Source: Candidatus Brocadiaceae bacterium
GTDB taxonomy: Bacteria; Planctomycetota; MHYJ01; JACQXL01; CAKKQI01
NCBI GenBank assembly: GCA_919901895.1
Contig: CAKKQI010000369.1
Coordinates: 1-9,966, forward strand
DNA length: 9,966 nt
Direction of reading: 5' to 3'
This document shows, piece after piece, positions 1-5,667 of the stretch. The stretch's first letter is position 1; every line of letters begins with the position of its first letter. The notes below the pieces were generated by a model. The model made no database searches. It saw only the letters and a list, made by a program, of their open reading frames with translations, and was not told the DNA's origin. Both the position numbers and the translations under genes were made by a program.

Positions 1-50
1 CGATTGCTATCGGGATTCGCAATGACAAAAAGAGGATTATGACACAGTCT

Positions 51-93
51 GATTGCGGGCCCTGAACCGCTACTGGTTCAGGGCGTGGCAATC
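51..93. repeat. Long palindrome, REP-like hairpin
   Basis: GATTGC at 51-56 pairs with GCAATC at 88-93, and GCCCTGAACC at 59-68 pairs perfectly with GGTTCAGGGC at 75-84. The loop is six bases (GCTACT), and a small internal loop (GG against GTG) separates the two stems. This gives 16 paired positions in 43 bases. There is no T-run, so it looks more like a dispersed palindromic repeat than an intrinsic terminator; that is inference. Confidence 0.65.
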
Positions 94-194
94 TCAAGTT
101 AGGGAATTTCTAAAAACACGGAGGATTATGTAGATTTAAGAGTGGTGATTTTCAGGAGTGTCTATCAAACGCCTTTTCCAATATTCCAAAATTC

Positions 195-211
195 TCCCGC
201 TGGAAGCGGGA
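195..211. repeat. Short GC palindrome
   Basis: TCCCGC (195-200) pairs with GCGGGA (206-211) around a five-base loop. The same core type, a CCCG stem with GGAA or TGGG in the loop, recurs at 3203-3220 in another spacer, suggesting a dispersed palindromic unit. Confidence 0.5.
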
Positions 212-279
212 TCCGTTCTCCCCCGGCCCCTGATATTACATCGGGGAACCTCGTCTGCGGCGGGGCGTGCTGGCGGACA

Positions 280-900
280 TCATTCCTTCTTTGATTTGTC
301 TGATTCCAATAACTTTTGGTGCGTTATTCCCTTATCCCAGAGCGCTTGCCATTGGGCCAGGTAGGCCTGGGCTAATTCCTGGTCATAAATAACTAACAAA
401 TTTTCGTTATTATATTTTTCCGCCGAGTAAGTCCAGTTAAAACTGCCGGTGATGACGATTCTTTCATCAATCACGGCAAACTTATGATGCATTTTGCCCG
501 GTTTATCCCGGTTTGCTTCATCGTCAGGTTTTCTTTTTTTTACTTCAGGCGAATAATACCTGATGGCGATTTCTTTTTCCTCCAGCCAATCTCTTTTGCT
601 ATTTTTCTCTCCTGAATTTTCCCGGTTTAATACGATTTTGACATCAATCCCGCGTTCTTTGGCTTTGAGCAGGGCGTTAGCCAGAATGGCGTCACTAAAA
701 AAATACATTGCGATCTTGATGGATTTTTCAGAGCGGTTAATTTCTTCAACAATCGCTTCCCGCGCCTGCCCTTCAGGGCTGAAATAAACGGCTAAATCGG
801 CCTGATAGGTTTTTTGGGATTCACGGGATAAGACCGGACGGTGGATTAAAAAGATTAACCCGCTTAAAACTATCAGGATAAATAAAAAAAATCTACGCAT
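280..900 (-). CDS. Phospholipase D-like / Nuc-type endonuclease, membrane-anchored
   Basis: The 206-residue protein begins with a hydrophobic segment (about residues 4-19, after two Arg) that should act as a signal anchor, placing the enzyme outside the cytoplasmic membrane. It carries a single complete HKD motif: His138, Lys140 and Asp145, followed by GSFN at 152-155. A single HKD plus this length is typical of the bacterial Nuc/PLDc_2 family. These enzymes dimerise to build one active site and cleave phosphodiester bonds in DNA, RNA or lipids through a phospho-histidine intermediate. The substrate cannot be told from sequence. No strong Shine-Dalgarno is seen upstream of the ATG; an AAGAAAAATTTTAT leader precedes it, nearly the same as before the HMGCS-like gene. 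It is the last gene in the minus-strand series and is separated from its neighbour by a repeat element, so it may be transcribed on its own. Confidence 0.85.
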   Translation of the reverse strand: MRRFFLFILIVLSGLIFLIHRPVLSRESQKTYQADLAVYFSPEGQAREAIVEEINRSEKSIKIAMYFFSDAILANALLKAKERGIDVKIVLNRENSGEKNSKRDWLEEKEIAIRYYSPEVKKRKPDDEANRDKPGKMHHKFAVIDERIVITGSFNWTYSAEKYNNENLLVIYDQELAQAYLAQWQALWDKGITHQKLLESDKSKKE

Positions 901-949
901 ATAAAATTTTTCTTAAAAATTTGATGGGACTAATTCAACTTTAAAGAGT

Positions 950-1069
950 TGATCTATGCAAAACCGATCAAATAACATTATGTATCTGGATTCCTGCTTA
1001 CGCAGGAATGACAATATGCGCCCCCTCTGTCATCTATGCTACATTACTTTATCGGTTTTGCATAGATCA
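950..1069. mobile_element. MITE-like element with 19-bp perfect terminal inverted repeats
   Basis: TGATCTATGCAAAACCGAT at 950-968 is the exact reverse complement of 1051-1069, so a 120-bp segment is bounded by 19-bp terminal inverted repeats with no mismatch. The interior is non-coding and holds a second palindrome, ATTCCTGC (990-997) and GCAGGAAT (1002-1009). No clean target-site duplication touches the ends. AACTTT occurs on both sides (about 937-942 and 1074-1079) but not next to the termini. The structure fits a non-autonomous miniature element or a large REP/BIME-type unit; no transposase is present in the window. Confidence 0.6.
990..1009. repeat. Palindrome nested in the inverted-repeat element
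   Basis: ATTCCTGC and GCAGGAAT form an 8-bp perfect stem around TTAC. The unit runs on into GACA, like the end of the motif at the left edge of the window. It resembles the dispersed GGATTCC...GGAATGACA palindromes frequent in environmental bacterial genomes (established observation type, but family identity not checked). Confidence 0.55.
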
Positions 1070-1084
1070 GCGTAACTTTTGTCA

Positions 1085-1474
1085 CTATTTAACCAAGGTT
1101 TCTATAGTTTTCACAATCTTCTCAAACCTGCTCCCGGTGGTGAAAACGGCCTTGATGCCGATTTTTTTGAGGGTCGGGACATCCGCTTCCGGAATAACGC
1201 CGCCCAGAACCACCGGCGTTTTGGCTAGTCCGGTTTTTTTCATTTTTTGCAACAGTTGCTTACAGATCGGTAGATGGGCCCCTGATAAAATACTCAGGGC
1301 AATTACGCTAGCGTCTTCTTCCTGGGCCGCTTTGGTAATCTGTTCCGCGGTTTGGTGCAGGCCGGTATAGATTACTTCCATCCCGGCCTCGCGCAGGGCA
1401 TAAGCCACCGTTTTGGCGCCCCGGTCATGGCCGTCTAATCCGGGCTTGGCAATCAAGACACGAATCTTTTTCAT
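1085..1474 (-). CDS. Methylmalonyl-CoA mutase-type B12-binding subunit (stand-alone)
   Basis: The 129-residue protein is a complete cobalamin-binding domain of the acyl-CoA mutase family. It has the base-off/His-on signature DGHDRG (Asp14, His16, Gly19), the SILSGAH segment around 61-67 and the GGVIPEAD glycine pair, in the right order and spacing. In the family this domain carries adenosylcobalamin for carbon-skeleton rearrangement, classically (R)-methylmalonyl-CoA to succinyl-CoA, and works with a separate large catalytic subunit. That large subunit is not in the window, so the substrate (methylmalonyl-, isobutyryl-, ethylmalonyl-CoA or similar) is open. Its position at the end of an acyl-CoA gene series suggests it handles a branched or odd-chain product of that pathway. 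The ATG at 1474-1472 has no Shine-Dalgarno; a 7-bp repeat array lies directly upstream. Confidence 0.9.
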   Translation of the reverse strand: MKKIRVLIAKPGLDGHDRGAKTVAYALREAGMEVIYTGLHQTAEQITKAAQEEDASVIALSILSGAHLPICKQLLQKMKKTGLAKTPVVLGGVIPEADVPTLKKIGIKAVFTTGSRFEKIVKTIETLVK

Positions 1475-1476
1475 AG

Positions 1477-1512
1477 TCAGGTTTAAGGTGCAAGGTTAAA
1501 GGTTTAAGGTTA
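1477..1512. repeat. Heptad repeat array (AGGTNNN x5)
   Basis: AGGT begins at 1479, 1486, 1493, 1500 and 1507, an exact 7-bp period for five units. On the minus strand it reads as ACCTNNN units. It lies between the mutase subunit start and the four-helix-bundle stop. Residues 1479-1504 are a 22/26 inverted match to 1938-1963 on the other side of the four-helix-bundle gene. Confidence 0.75.
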
Positions 1513-1530
1513 AGATAGAAGAATAAAAAA

Positions 1531-1917
1531 TTAAGAACGCTTACTGTCTTGCCATTTTAATAATGAATATTCTAAACCGCGAAGCATCTTCTCGCATTCA
1601 TCATAACCAGTCCGAAAAGAGTTATAACGTTCATTTGATAGATATTTCTTGCGATACGCTATATTTAAATGGTGTTTGGTTTCCTGGAGTTCCCCTAAAG
1701 AACGACTTATTCCTTCTAAATAGATATTGGTATGTTTATTATTCCATCCCTCGGCCAGATTAGCCGGAGCAGAATTTGAAGACCTTCTAATTTGAGAGCC
1801 TAATTCGTATAACTCAAATTTTGGAAATTTTAAAGATTCATTATGAATTTTTACATGTAAATCACACAATTTCTGATAAACCTTTAAATCCTCAAAACTC
1901 TTGATTTTTTCTCCCAT
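1531..1917 (-). CDS. Four-helix-bundle protein (S23 / 23S rRNA intervening-sequence family)
   Basis: The 128-residue protein begins with KSFEDLKVYQKLCDLHVKI, the usual first helix of the family, and contains the diagnostic SQIRRSSNSAPANLAEG segment at about 41-57. The length matches the family (about 115-130 residues). Members were first found inside intervening sequences of 23S rRNA genes, but most stand alone. They form pentameric helical bundles of unknown function; some are found with retroelements. Here the gene is not in an rRNA gene. It sits between two inverted copies of a 7-bp repeat array, between the thiolase and the mutase subunit, as if inserted into the series. An AAGGAT Shine-Dalgarno lies about eight bases before the ATG, unlike both flanking genes. 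Function unknown. Confidence 0.9.
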   Translation of the reverse strand: MGEKIKSFEDLKVYQKLCDLHVKIHNESLKFPKFELYELGSQIRRSSNSAPANLAEGWNNKHTNIYLEGISRSLGELQETKHHLNIAYRKKYLSNERYNSFRTGYDECEKMLRGLEYSLLKWQDSKRS

Positions 1918-1937
1918 TTTTTTATCCTTCTGTTTCT

Positions 1938-1966
1938 AACCTTTCACCTTACACCATTAACCTAAT
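1938..1966. repeat. Heptad repeat array (ACCTNNN x4)
   Basis: ACC(T/A) begins at 1939, 1946, 1953 and 1960, an exact 7-bp period. The array touches the thiolase stop codon. It is the inverted counterpart of the array at 1477-1512, so the four-helix-bundle gene is bracketed by an imperfect 26-bp inverted repeat (four mismatches). Confidence 0.75.
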
Positions 1967-3145
1967 TTAAAGTTTCCCCAAAATCGTTACCGACGCCACC
2001 GCTCCCGGCCCGCCGATATTGTGGGCCAACCCAACATCCGCTTTTTTGAGTTGCCGTTCACCGGCTTGGCCCTGCAGTTGCCGCGTGAGTTCGTAAATCA
2101 TCCGTAAACCGGTCGCGCCTACCGGATGTCCGCAACTTAACAATCCGCCGCTGAGATTAACCGGCAGTTTGCCTTCAAAATTAGTAAGGCCTTCGCGAAT
2201 TAAAGTAACGCCCTGGCCCGGTTCGCAGAATCCCAAATCTTCGTAAGTTAAAAGTTCTACGTTAGAAAAGCAATCGTGCAGTTCCACAAAATCTATTTCT
2301 TTAAACGGATTCTTAATACCGGCCTGCTGGTAAGCCATCCGGGCGGTGGTTCTGGTGGCCTGGAAGGACAAGAAATCATAACCCTCCTGATAAAAGGGTA
2401 AGTCCCAACCGGTGGAAACCGATAGCCCTTGTCCTTTGACCACAACATAATTTTTATTAAATGATTTGGCATCTTCGGTTCGGACCAGGATAGCCGCCGC
2501 GGCGCCGTCCGTAGTCGGACAGCAGTCCATCAGAGTTAGTGGATAAGCAATCATCGGCGAATTCATCGCAAATTCCAGTGAAATTTCTTTACGATAATGG
2601 GCTTTCGGATTTTTAACGGCGTGCCGATGGTTCTTGACCGTAACCAGAGCCAGGTCTTCGCGGGTTAACCCATATTGGTGCATATGACGAGTGGCGTAGC
2701 AGGCAAATGTTCCGGCGGCGGTGAACCCTTTTTGGTAAAACGGATGCCCTTGGTTGACCATCATATTAACGATACTGTCTTGCGGCGAACGGTCGCGCAG
2801 TTTTTCTACTCCCAGAACCAGGGCAATCTTATGTTCGCCGCTTAAAAGAGCCAGGCAGGCGTTCCGGAAGGCATCGCCGGCTGAGGCGCAGTAATTTGAA
2901 ACACGGGTGATGGGGATATCAAACAGTCCCAGTGGTTCGGCCAGGTCCATTCCGCTGCGGCCCTTCCAGACCCCGGCTTCCGGGAAAGCGGTACTCAGCC
3001 AGGCCGCGTCAATCTGCTTGATTTCAATCCCGGCTTCTTTGACGGCTTCGTTCGCCGCTTCAACGACTAAGTCGCTGTAACTCTTATCAAAATGCTCGGC
3101 GAACGAGGTACAACCGACACCGATTAGGGCGATTTTGTTTTTCAT
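1967..3145 (-). CDS. SCP-x/archaeal-type thiolase (acetyl-CoA acetyltransferase family)
   Basis: Taken from the ATG at 3145-3143, the protein has 391 residues, the normal length. It shows the nucleophile region SNYCASAG with Cys86, the HDCF motif with His290, SCGHPVGATG with His340, and a C-terminal AHNIGGPGA in which Asn replaces the second Cys of classical biosynthetic thiolases. This is the pattern of the SCP-x/archaeal thiolase group. These enzymes condense two acyl-CoAs or cleave a 3-ketoacyl-CoA, and often bind a DUF35 zinc-ribbon/OB protein. The gene directly upstream encodes a DUF35 fusion, which supports a complex like the archaeal thiolase/HMG-CoA synthase assembly. An earlier GTG at 3166 would add eight residues, but those bases belong to an intergenic inverted repeat, so the ATG is preferred. 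No clear Shine-Dalgarno. Cleavage in beta-oxidation or condensation are both possible. Confidence 0.9.
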   Translation of the reverse strand: MKNKIALIGVGCTSFAEHFDKSYSDLVVEAANEAVKEAGIEIKQIDAAWLSTAFPEAGVWKGRSGMDLAEPLGLFDIPITRVSNYCASAGDAFRNACLALLSGEHKIALVLGVEKLRDRSPQDSIVNMMVNQGHPFYQKGFTAAGTFACYATRHMHQYGLTREDLALVTVKNHRHAVKNPKAHYRKEISLEFAMNSPMIAYPLTLMDCCPTTDGAAAAILVRTEDAKSFNKNYVVVKGQGLSVSTGWDLPFYQEGYDFLSFQATRTTARMAYQQAGIKNPFKEIDFVELHDCFSNVELLTYEDLGFCEPGQGVTLIREGLTNFEGKLPVNLSGGLLSCGHPVGATGLRMIYELTRQLQGQAGERQLKKADVGLAHNIGGPGAVASVTILGKL

Positions 3146-3152
3146 AAAATTT

Positions 3153-3228
3153 AACCACGAATTCACACTGATATTTTAATCATATATTTTTCGTGCTAAT
3201 TCATCCCGTCTGGGCGGGATTCGTGGTT
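3153..3228. repeat. Intergenic inverted repeat with a nested palindrome insertion
   Basis: AACCACGAAT (3153-3162) is the reverse complement of ATTCGTGGTT (3219-3228), bounding nearly the whole spacer between the thiolase and the HMGCS-like gene. Within it, ATCCCG (3203-3208) and CGGGAT (3215-3220) form a hairpin. The bases ATTC occur just before the hairpin (3199-3202) and again at its end (3219-3222), so a palindrome of about 16 bp appears inserted in the right arm with a 4-bp duplication. The arms belong to the same CACGAAT family seen at 5429, 5619 and 6126. Confidence 0.6.
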
Positions 3229-3229
3229 T

Positions 3230-4630
3230 CTATTCCAGCGGTCGGCCTTTCCAGTAATAATTACAAAACCCGCCGGCTTCGTGCATCTTGCGATAAGTCA
3301 ATCGCACCGGCAGTCCGATTTTCGCCTGCTCCGCTTCACCATCGGTCATCTGCAATAGTAGCCGCCCGCCGCCATCAAGGTCAACCACGGCCATCGTGGT
3401 CGGCGGCTCGGGCGAGGGATAATAATGTTCTTGACTAAAAGTGTAAATCTTTCCGGTCCGGGAAAGATTTACGTGCTCAAATTCTTGATTTTGACAAGAT
3501 GAGCATACTTTTTGACTCAGGGTTAAAATCGCCTGGCATTTTTTGCATCTTCGGGCGATCAGTTTTTGCGTAATGTCCTTTTCGCGTTCCTGCATTGCCA
3601 ACGAAGAAAATCCTTCAGTCAAAAATTCCGGCCGGTTCTTGATGAGGTTACGGAATTCAAGATATTTAGTATAACTCGCCATTTCTTTTTTCCGGGCCAG
3701 GGCCGAGGAAAGAGTTTTCCGATCCTGTCCCGTCATACGATGGGATTTAATATCGTCGGTTACCTCAAAAATAACGGCGTCGGCGCCATCGCCGTAAACG
3801 GCTAATAAAATCAGGTCGCCCGGTTTGGCTGTTTCCAAGGCGGCGCCGAGCATCATAAAAGGATGCGGCGTACCGGTAAAGCCAATCAAACGAACCAGGT
3901 CATCTTGAAGTTGGATCTTCGGGTCAAAACCTAATTGTTTGGCTAAACTAAGATGGCTTTTGGGGTCACGCGGAGTGATAATAAGTTTGGTTATATCTTT
4001 CTGGTCCAATTTGGCTTTTTTGAGAATGGCGGTAATCACCGTTTCCATTAAAGGTAAATAACCTTTTTCCTGGACAAATCTGATGTCGCCGGTCTGGAGA
4101 TAGGCGTCGTTGTTCTTTTGCCAGACGTCGGTAAAATCGCTGGAGATAGAATGAGTAGCGATTATTTTAGCGATAATATTTTCCGTGCCCAGTAATAAAG
4201 TGGCGGCTCCGTCGCCCAGAAACGGTTCTAAATCAGAACCGGGCGGGGCCGTTCTGGTGTCTGAAGCAATAATGAGGGAAGGTTTCGTATTATTTAAGGC
4301 CGTCAGCAGGGCGGTTGAGCCGCTGCGCAGTGAATTAGCGACATCAACGGTTACGGTGGTTTCCGGCAGATTTAGGACCGCAGCAATGAGGGCGGCCGAC
4401 TGTTTTTCACGGTAGGGGGTAGTGGTCGAGGCGAAGAAGAGGGTAATCGGTGTTTGGTGTTCCAATGTGGCCAAGGCCGATTCTACACTCATGGTCAGAC
4501 TATCTTCATCAAAATTAGCCACGGCTTTTTCGCCATCACCAGCCGGACGGTGCCAAGCCCCGGCTATGGTTTTCTGGCTCAGCCGATAGCGCGGTAAATA
4601 AATTCCGTAAGAAACAATTCCTATAGCCAT
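3230..4630 (-). CDS. HMG-CoA synthase-like domain fused to DUF35 (zinc ribbon + OB fold)
   Basis: The 466-residue protein has two parts. Residues 1-290 have the HMG-CoA synthase/KAS III thiolase fold, opening with GIVSYGIYLPRYRL and ending with KPGDLILLAVYGDGADAVIF. Residues about 355-466 are a DUF35 module, with a zinc ribbon (Cys362, 365, 376, 379) followed by an OB fold that in relatives binds CoA. In archaea, thiolase, HMG-CoA synthase and DUF35 are separate proteins forming a channelling complex; here two are fused and the thiolase is the next gene. The synthase domain looks inactive for Claisen condensation. The segment DVANSLRSGSTAL has Leu101 where the nucleophilic Cys is expected, and the catalytic Glu position (about residue 70) is Thr. 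It may be a structural or acyl-CoA-binding partner for the thiolase. No Shine-Dalgarno; the ATG follows AAGAAAAATTTT. Confidence 0.85.
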   Translation of the reverse strand: MAIGIVSYGIYLPRYRLSQKTIAGAWHRPAGDGEKAVANFDEDSLTMSVESALATLEHQTPITLFFASTTTPYREKQSAALIAAVLNLPETTVTVDVANSLRSGSTALLTALNNTKPSLIIASDTRTAPPGSDLEPFLGDGAATLLLGTENIIAKIIATHSISSDFTDVWQKNNDAYLQTGDIRFVQEKGYLPLMETVITAILKKAKLDQKDITKLIITPRDPKSHLSLAKQLGFDPKIQLQDDLVRLIGFTGTPHPFMMLGAALETAKPGDLILLAVYGDGADAVIFEVTDDIKSHRMTGQDRKTLSSALARKKEMASYTKYLEFRNLIKNRPEFLTEGFSSLAMQEREKDITQKLIARRCKKCQAILTLSQKVCSSCQNQEFEHVNLSRTGKIYTFSQEHYYPSPEPPTTMAVVDLDGGGRLLLQMTDGEAEQAKIGLPVRLTYRKMHEAGGFCNYYWKGRPLE

Positions 4631-4649
4631 AAAATTTTTCTTGTCTTAA

Positions 4650-4670
4650 ACCTTTCACCTCTAACCTAAT
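4650..4670. repeat. Heptad repeat array, short copy (ACCTNNN x3)
   Basis: ACCT begins at 4650, 4657 and 4664. The first 11 bases and the ending CTAACCTAAT match the array at 1938-1966, with one heptad missing between them. The array abuts the FabG-type stop codon. Confidence 0.65.
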
Positions 4671-5413
4671 TAAATTCCTACGCTGATTCCGCCGTCCACA
4701 AAAATCACCTGCCCGGTGATATAACTTGATTCATCGCTGGCCAGAAATAGATGGACGTTAGCAATTTCTTTAGGTTCGGCAAAACGCTGAAACGGTATTT
4801 TCTGGGTGATTAACTGCTTGATATTTTCCGGCATTGAGGCGGTCATCCTGGTTTTGGTTGCGCCCGGCGCGATACAGTTGACATTAATATTAAACTTGGC
4901 CAGTTCTAAGGCGAGCGTTCTGGTCAAACCGATAATTCCGGCCTTGCTGGCTGAATAATTCGCCTGTCCGAGATTACCAAGGACCCCGATGGACGAAGTA
5001 TTAATAATCTTTCCGTAATTTTTCTCCATCATCGGCATCATCCCGGCCTGACAGACTAGAAACGTGCCTTTGAGATTAATGTTAATCACATCATCCCATT
5101 GCTGTTCATCCATTTTTTTAGCAAAGGCATCGCGGTTGATACCGGCGTTATTAACGATAATGTCCAATTGTCCAAAGGTGGTGATGGTTTCTTTAATCAT
5201 TGATTGGACTTGAACCTTATTAGTAACATCGGTTTTAATAACCAGTGCTTTACCGCCTTTGGAGGTAATATCCTGAGCCACTTTATTCGCGTCTTCCAGA
5301 TTCACGTCATTAATAACGACTTTCGCCCCTTCTTCGGCAAACCGCAGGGCGGTGGCTTCACCGATGCCGCTGCCGGCGCCGGTAATCAGAGCTATTTTGT
5401 CTTTTAGTCTCAT
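4670..5413 (-). CDS. Short-chain dehydrogenase, FabG-type 3-hydroxyacyl-(CoA/ACP) dehydrogenase
   Basis: Starting at the ATG at 5413-5411 gives 247 residues, the usual FabG length, with an AGGAG Shine-Dalgarno seven bases upstream. The protein has the dinucleotide motif TGAGSGIG (11-18), NNAG (88-91) and the catalytic set Asn113, Ser141, Tyr153 and Lys157. Asp36 at the end of the second strand (NDVN) favours NAD(H) over NADP(H), which suits oxidation of a 3-hydroxyacyl-CoA rather than fatty-acid synthesis. FabG-type SDRs act on (R)-3-hydroxyacyl substrates, which matches the MaoC-type hydratase encoded just upstream. The reading frame can be extended to 5452, but the extra residues come from a CACGAAT repeat array and lack a better ribosome site. 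Alternative roles in PHB or fatty-acid synthesis cannot be excluded, although no phaC, acpP or fab gene is nearby. Confidence 0.9.
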   Translation of the reverse strand: MRLKDKIALITGAGSGIGEATALRFAEEGAKVVINDVNLEDANKVAQDITSKGGKALVIKTDVTNKVQVQSMIKETITTFGQLDIIVNNAGINRDAFAKKMDEQQWDDVININLKGTFLVCQAGMMPMMEKNYGKIINTSSIGVLGNLGQANYSASKAGIIGLTRTLALELAKFNINVNCIAPGATKTRMTASMPENIKQLITQKIPFQRFAEPKEIANVHLFLASDESSYITGQVIFVDGGISVGI

Positions 5414-5428
5414 GTTCTTTCTCCTATA

Positions 5429-5466
5429 CACGAATGGACACAAATTCCACACGAATTAACACAAAT
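5429..5466. repeat. Helically phased CAC(G/A)AAT array
   Basis: CACGAAT or CACAAAT starts at 5429, 5439, 5450 and 5460. The steps are 10, 11 and 10 bp, on average one turn of DNA. It lies just upstream of the FabG-type gene's ribosome site, at the left edge of a 234-bp spacer. Confidence 0.7.
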
Positions 5467-5618
5467 TAATTTACACGCCGACGAATATCTATTTTATAGG
5501 ACAATTCTTTATATAATAATTCTGTTTTCTTATGGTATAGGAAGTATCAGGCTGCCTGAAACTTTCCTAACCACTGAAAATCAAATTAAAGTTATCACGT
5601 AGTGATTTTCTTGTTCTG
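5467..5618. other. Structured non-coding spacer between two inverted repeat arrays
   Basis: No gene is seen. The spacer contains an imperfect inverted repeat (5539-5568), a short one (ATCAC 5594-5598 with GTGAT 5602-5606) and a wider pair, GAAAATCA (5576-5583) with TGATTTTC (5603-5610). It is bracketed by CACGAAT units on the left and ATTCGTG units on the right, so the whole 5429-5667 block resembles a non-coding insert within the acyl-CoA gene series. Confidence 0.45.
5539..5568. repeat. Imperfect inverted repeat, 13-14 bp arms
   Basis: The arm at 5539-5551 pairs with 5555-5568 with one bulge and one mismatch, around a three-base loop. No T-run follows on the minus strand, so it is not a typical terminator. 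It could stabilise or process the transcript between the MaoC and FabG genes. Confidence 0.55.
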
Positions 5619-5667
5619 ATTCGTGTCCACTATGTAATAATTCGTGCCTATTCGTGTATTATTCGTT
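5619..5667. repeat. Helically phased ATTCGTG array overlapping the MaoC 3' end
   Basis: ATTCGTG starts at 5619, 5640 and 5650, with a degenerate ATTCGTT at 5661; the steps are 21, 10 and 11 bp. It is the inverse orientation of the array at 5429-5466. The last units lie inside the MaoC-type coding sequence, so the final residues (IIHE) and the stop codon are made of repeat bases. Confidence 0.65.

Larger units (their letters stand above)
1..279. other. Non-coding, palindrome-rich intergenic stretch
   Basis: No convincing gene is seen in these 279 bases. The stretch contains at least two clear palindromes (51-93 and 195-211) and a weaker one, CCCCG at 221-225 against CGGGG at 242-246. The very start (about 1-27) ends in GGATTCGCAATGACA, which resembles the end of the palindromic unit at 990-1015 (GCAGGAATGACA), so it may be the truncated edge of another repeat copy. 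A possible reading frame at 158-364 overlaps the convergent PLD gene and has no family features. The stretch lies downstream of the minus-strand PLD gene, so one of the palindromes could also end its transcript, although no T-run follows in the needed orientation. Confidence 0.6.

Noticed and set aside
158..364. Plus-strand frame of 68 residues at the left edge
   Set aside because: It overlaps the PLD gene 3' end, runs through palindromic repeats, and shows no family features or ribosome site.
1008..1370. Plus-strand frame opposite the mutase subunit
   Set aside because: It is antisense to a clear B12-binding domain and has no recognisable domain of its own; other opposite-strand frames were dropped for the same reason.
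1531..1917. 23S rRNA intervening sequence
   Set aside because: The encoded protein is of that family, but the flanks are protein genes and repeats, not rRNA sequence.
3143..3166. GTG start giving an eight-residue longer thiolase
   Set aside because: The extra codons fall in the AACCACGAATTC intergenic repeat, and family members start at the MKNKIALIGVG-like position.
5414..5452. Longer start for the FabG-type dehydrogenase
   Set aside because: The extension is encoded by the CACGAAT array; the ATG at 5413 has a good AGGAG site and gives the normal length.
5429..5667. CRISPR-like array in the MaoC-FabG spacer
   Set aside because: Units are only about seven bases with 3-4 base gaps; no long repeats, unique spacers or cas genes.
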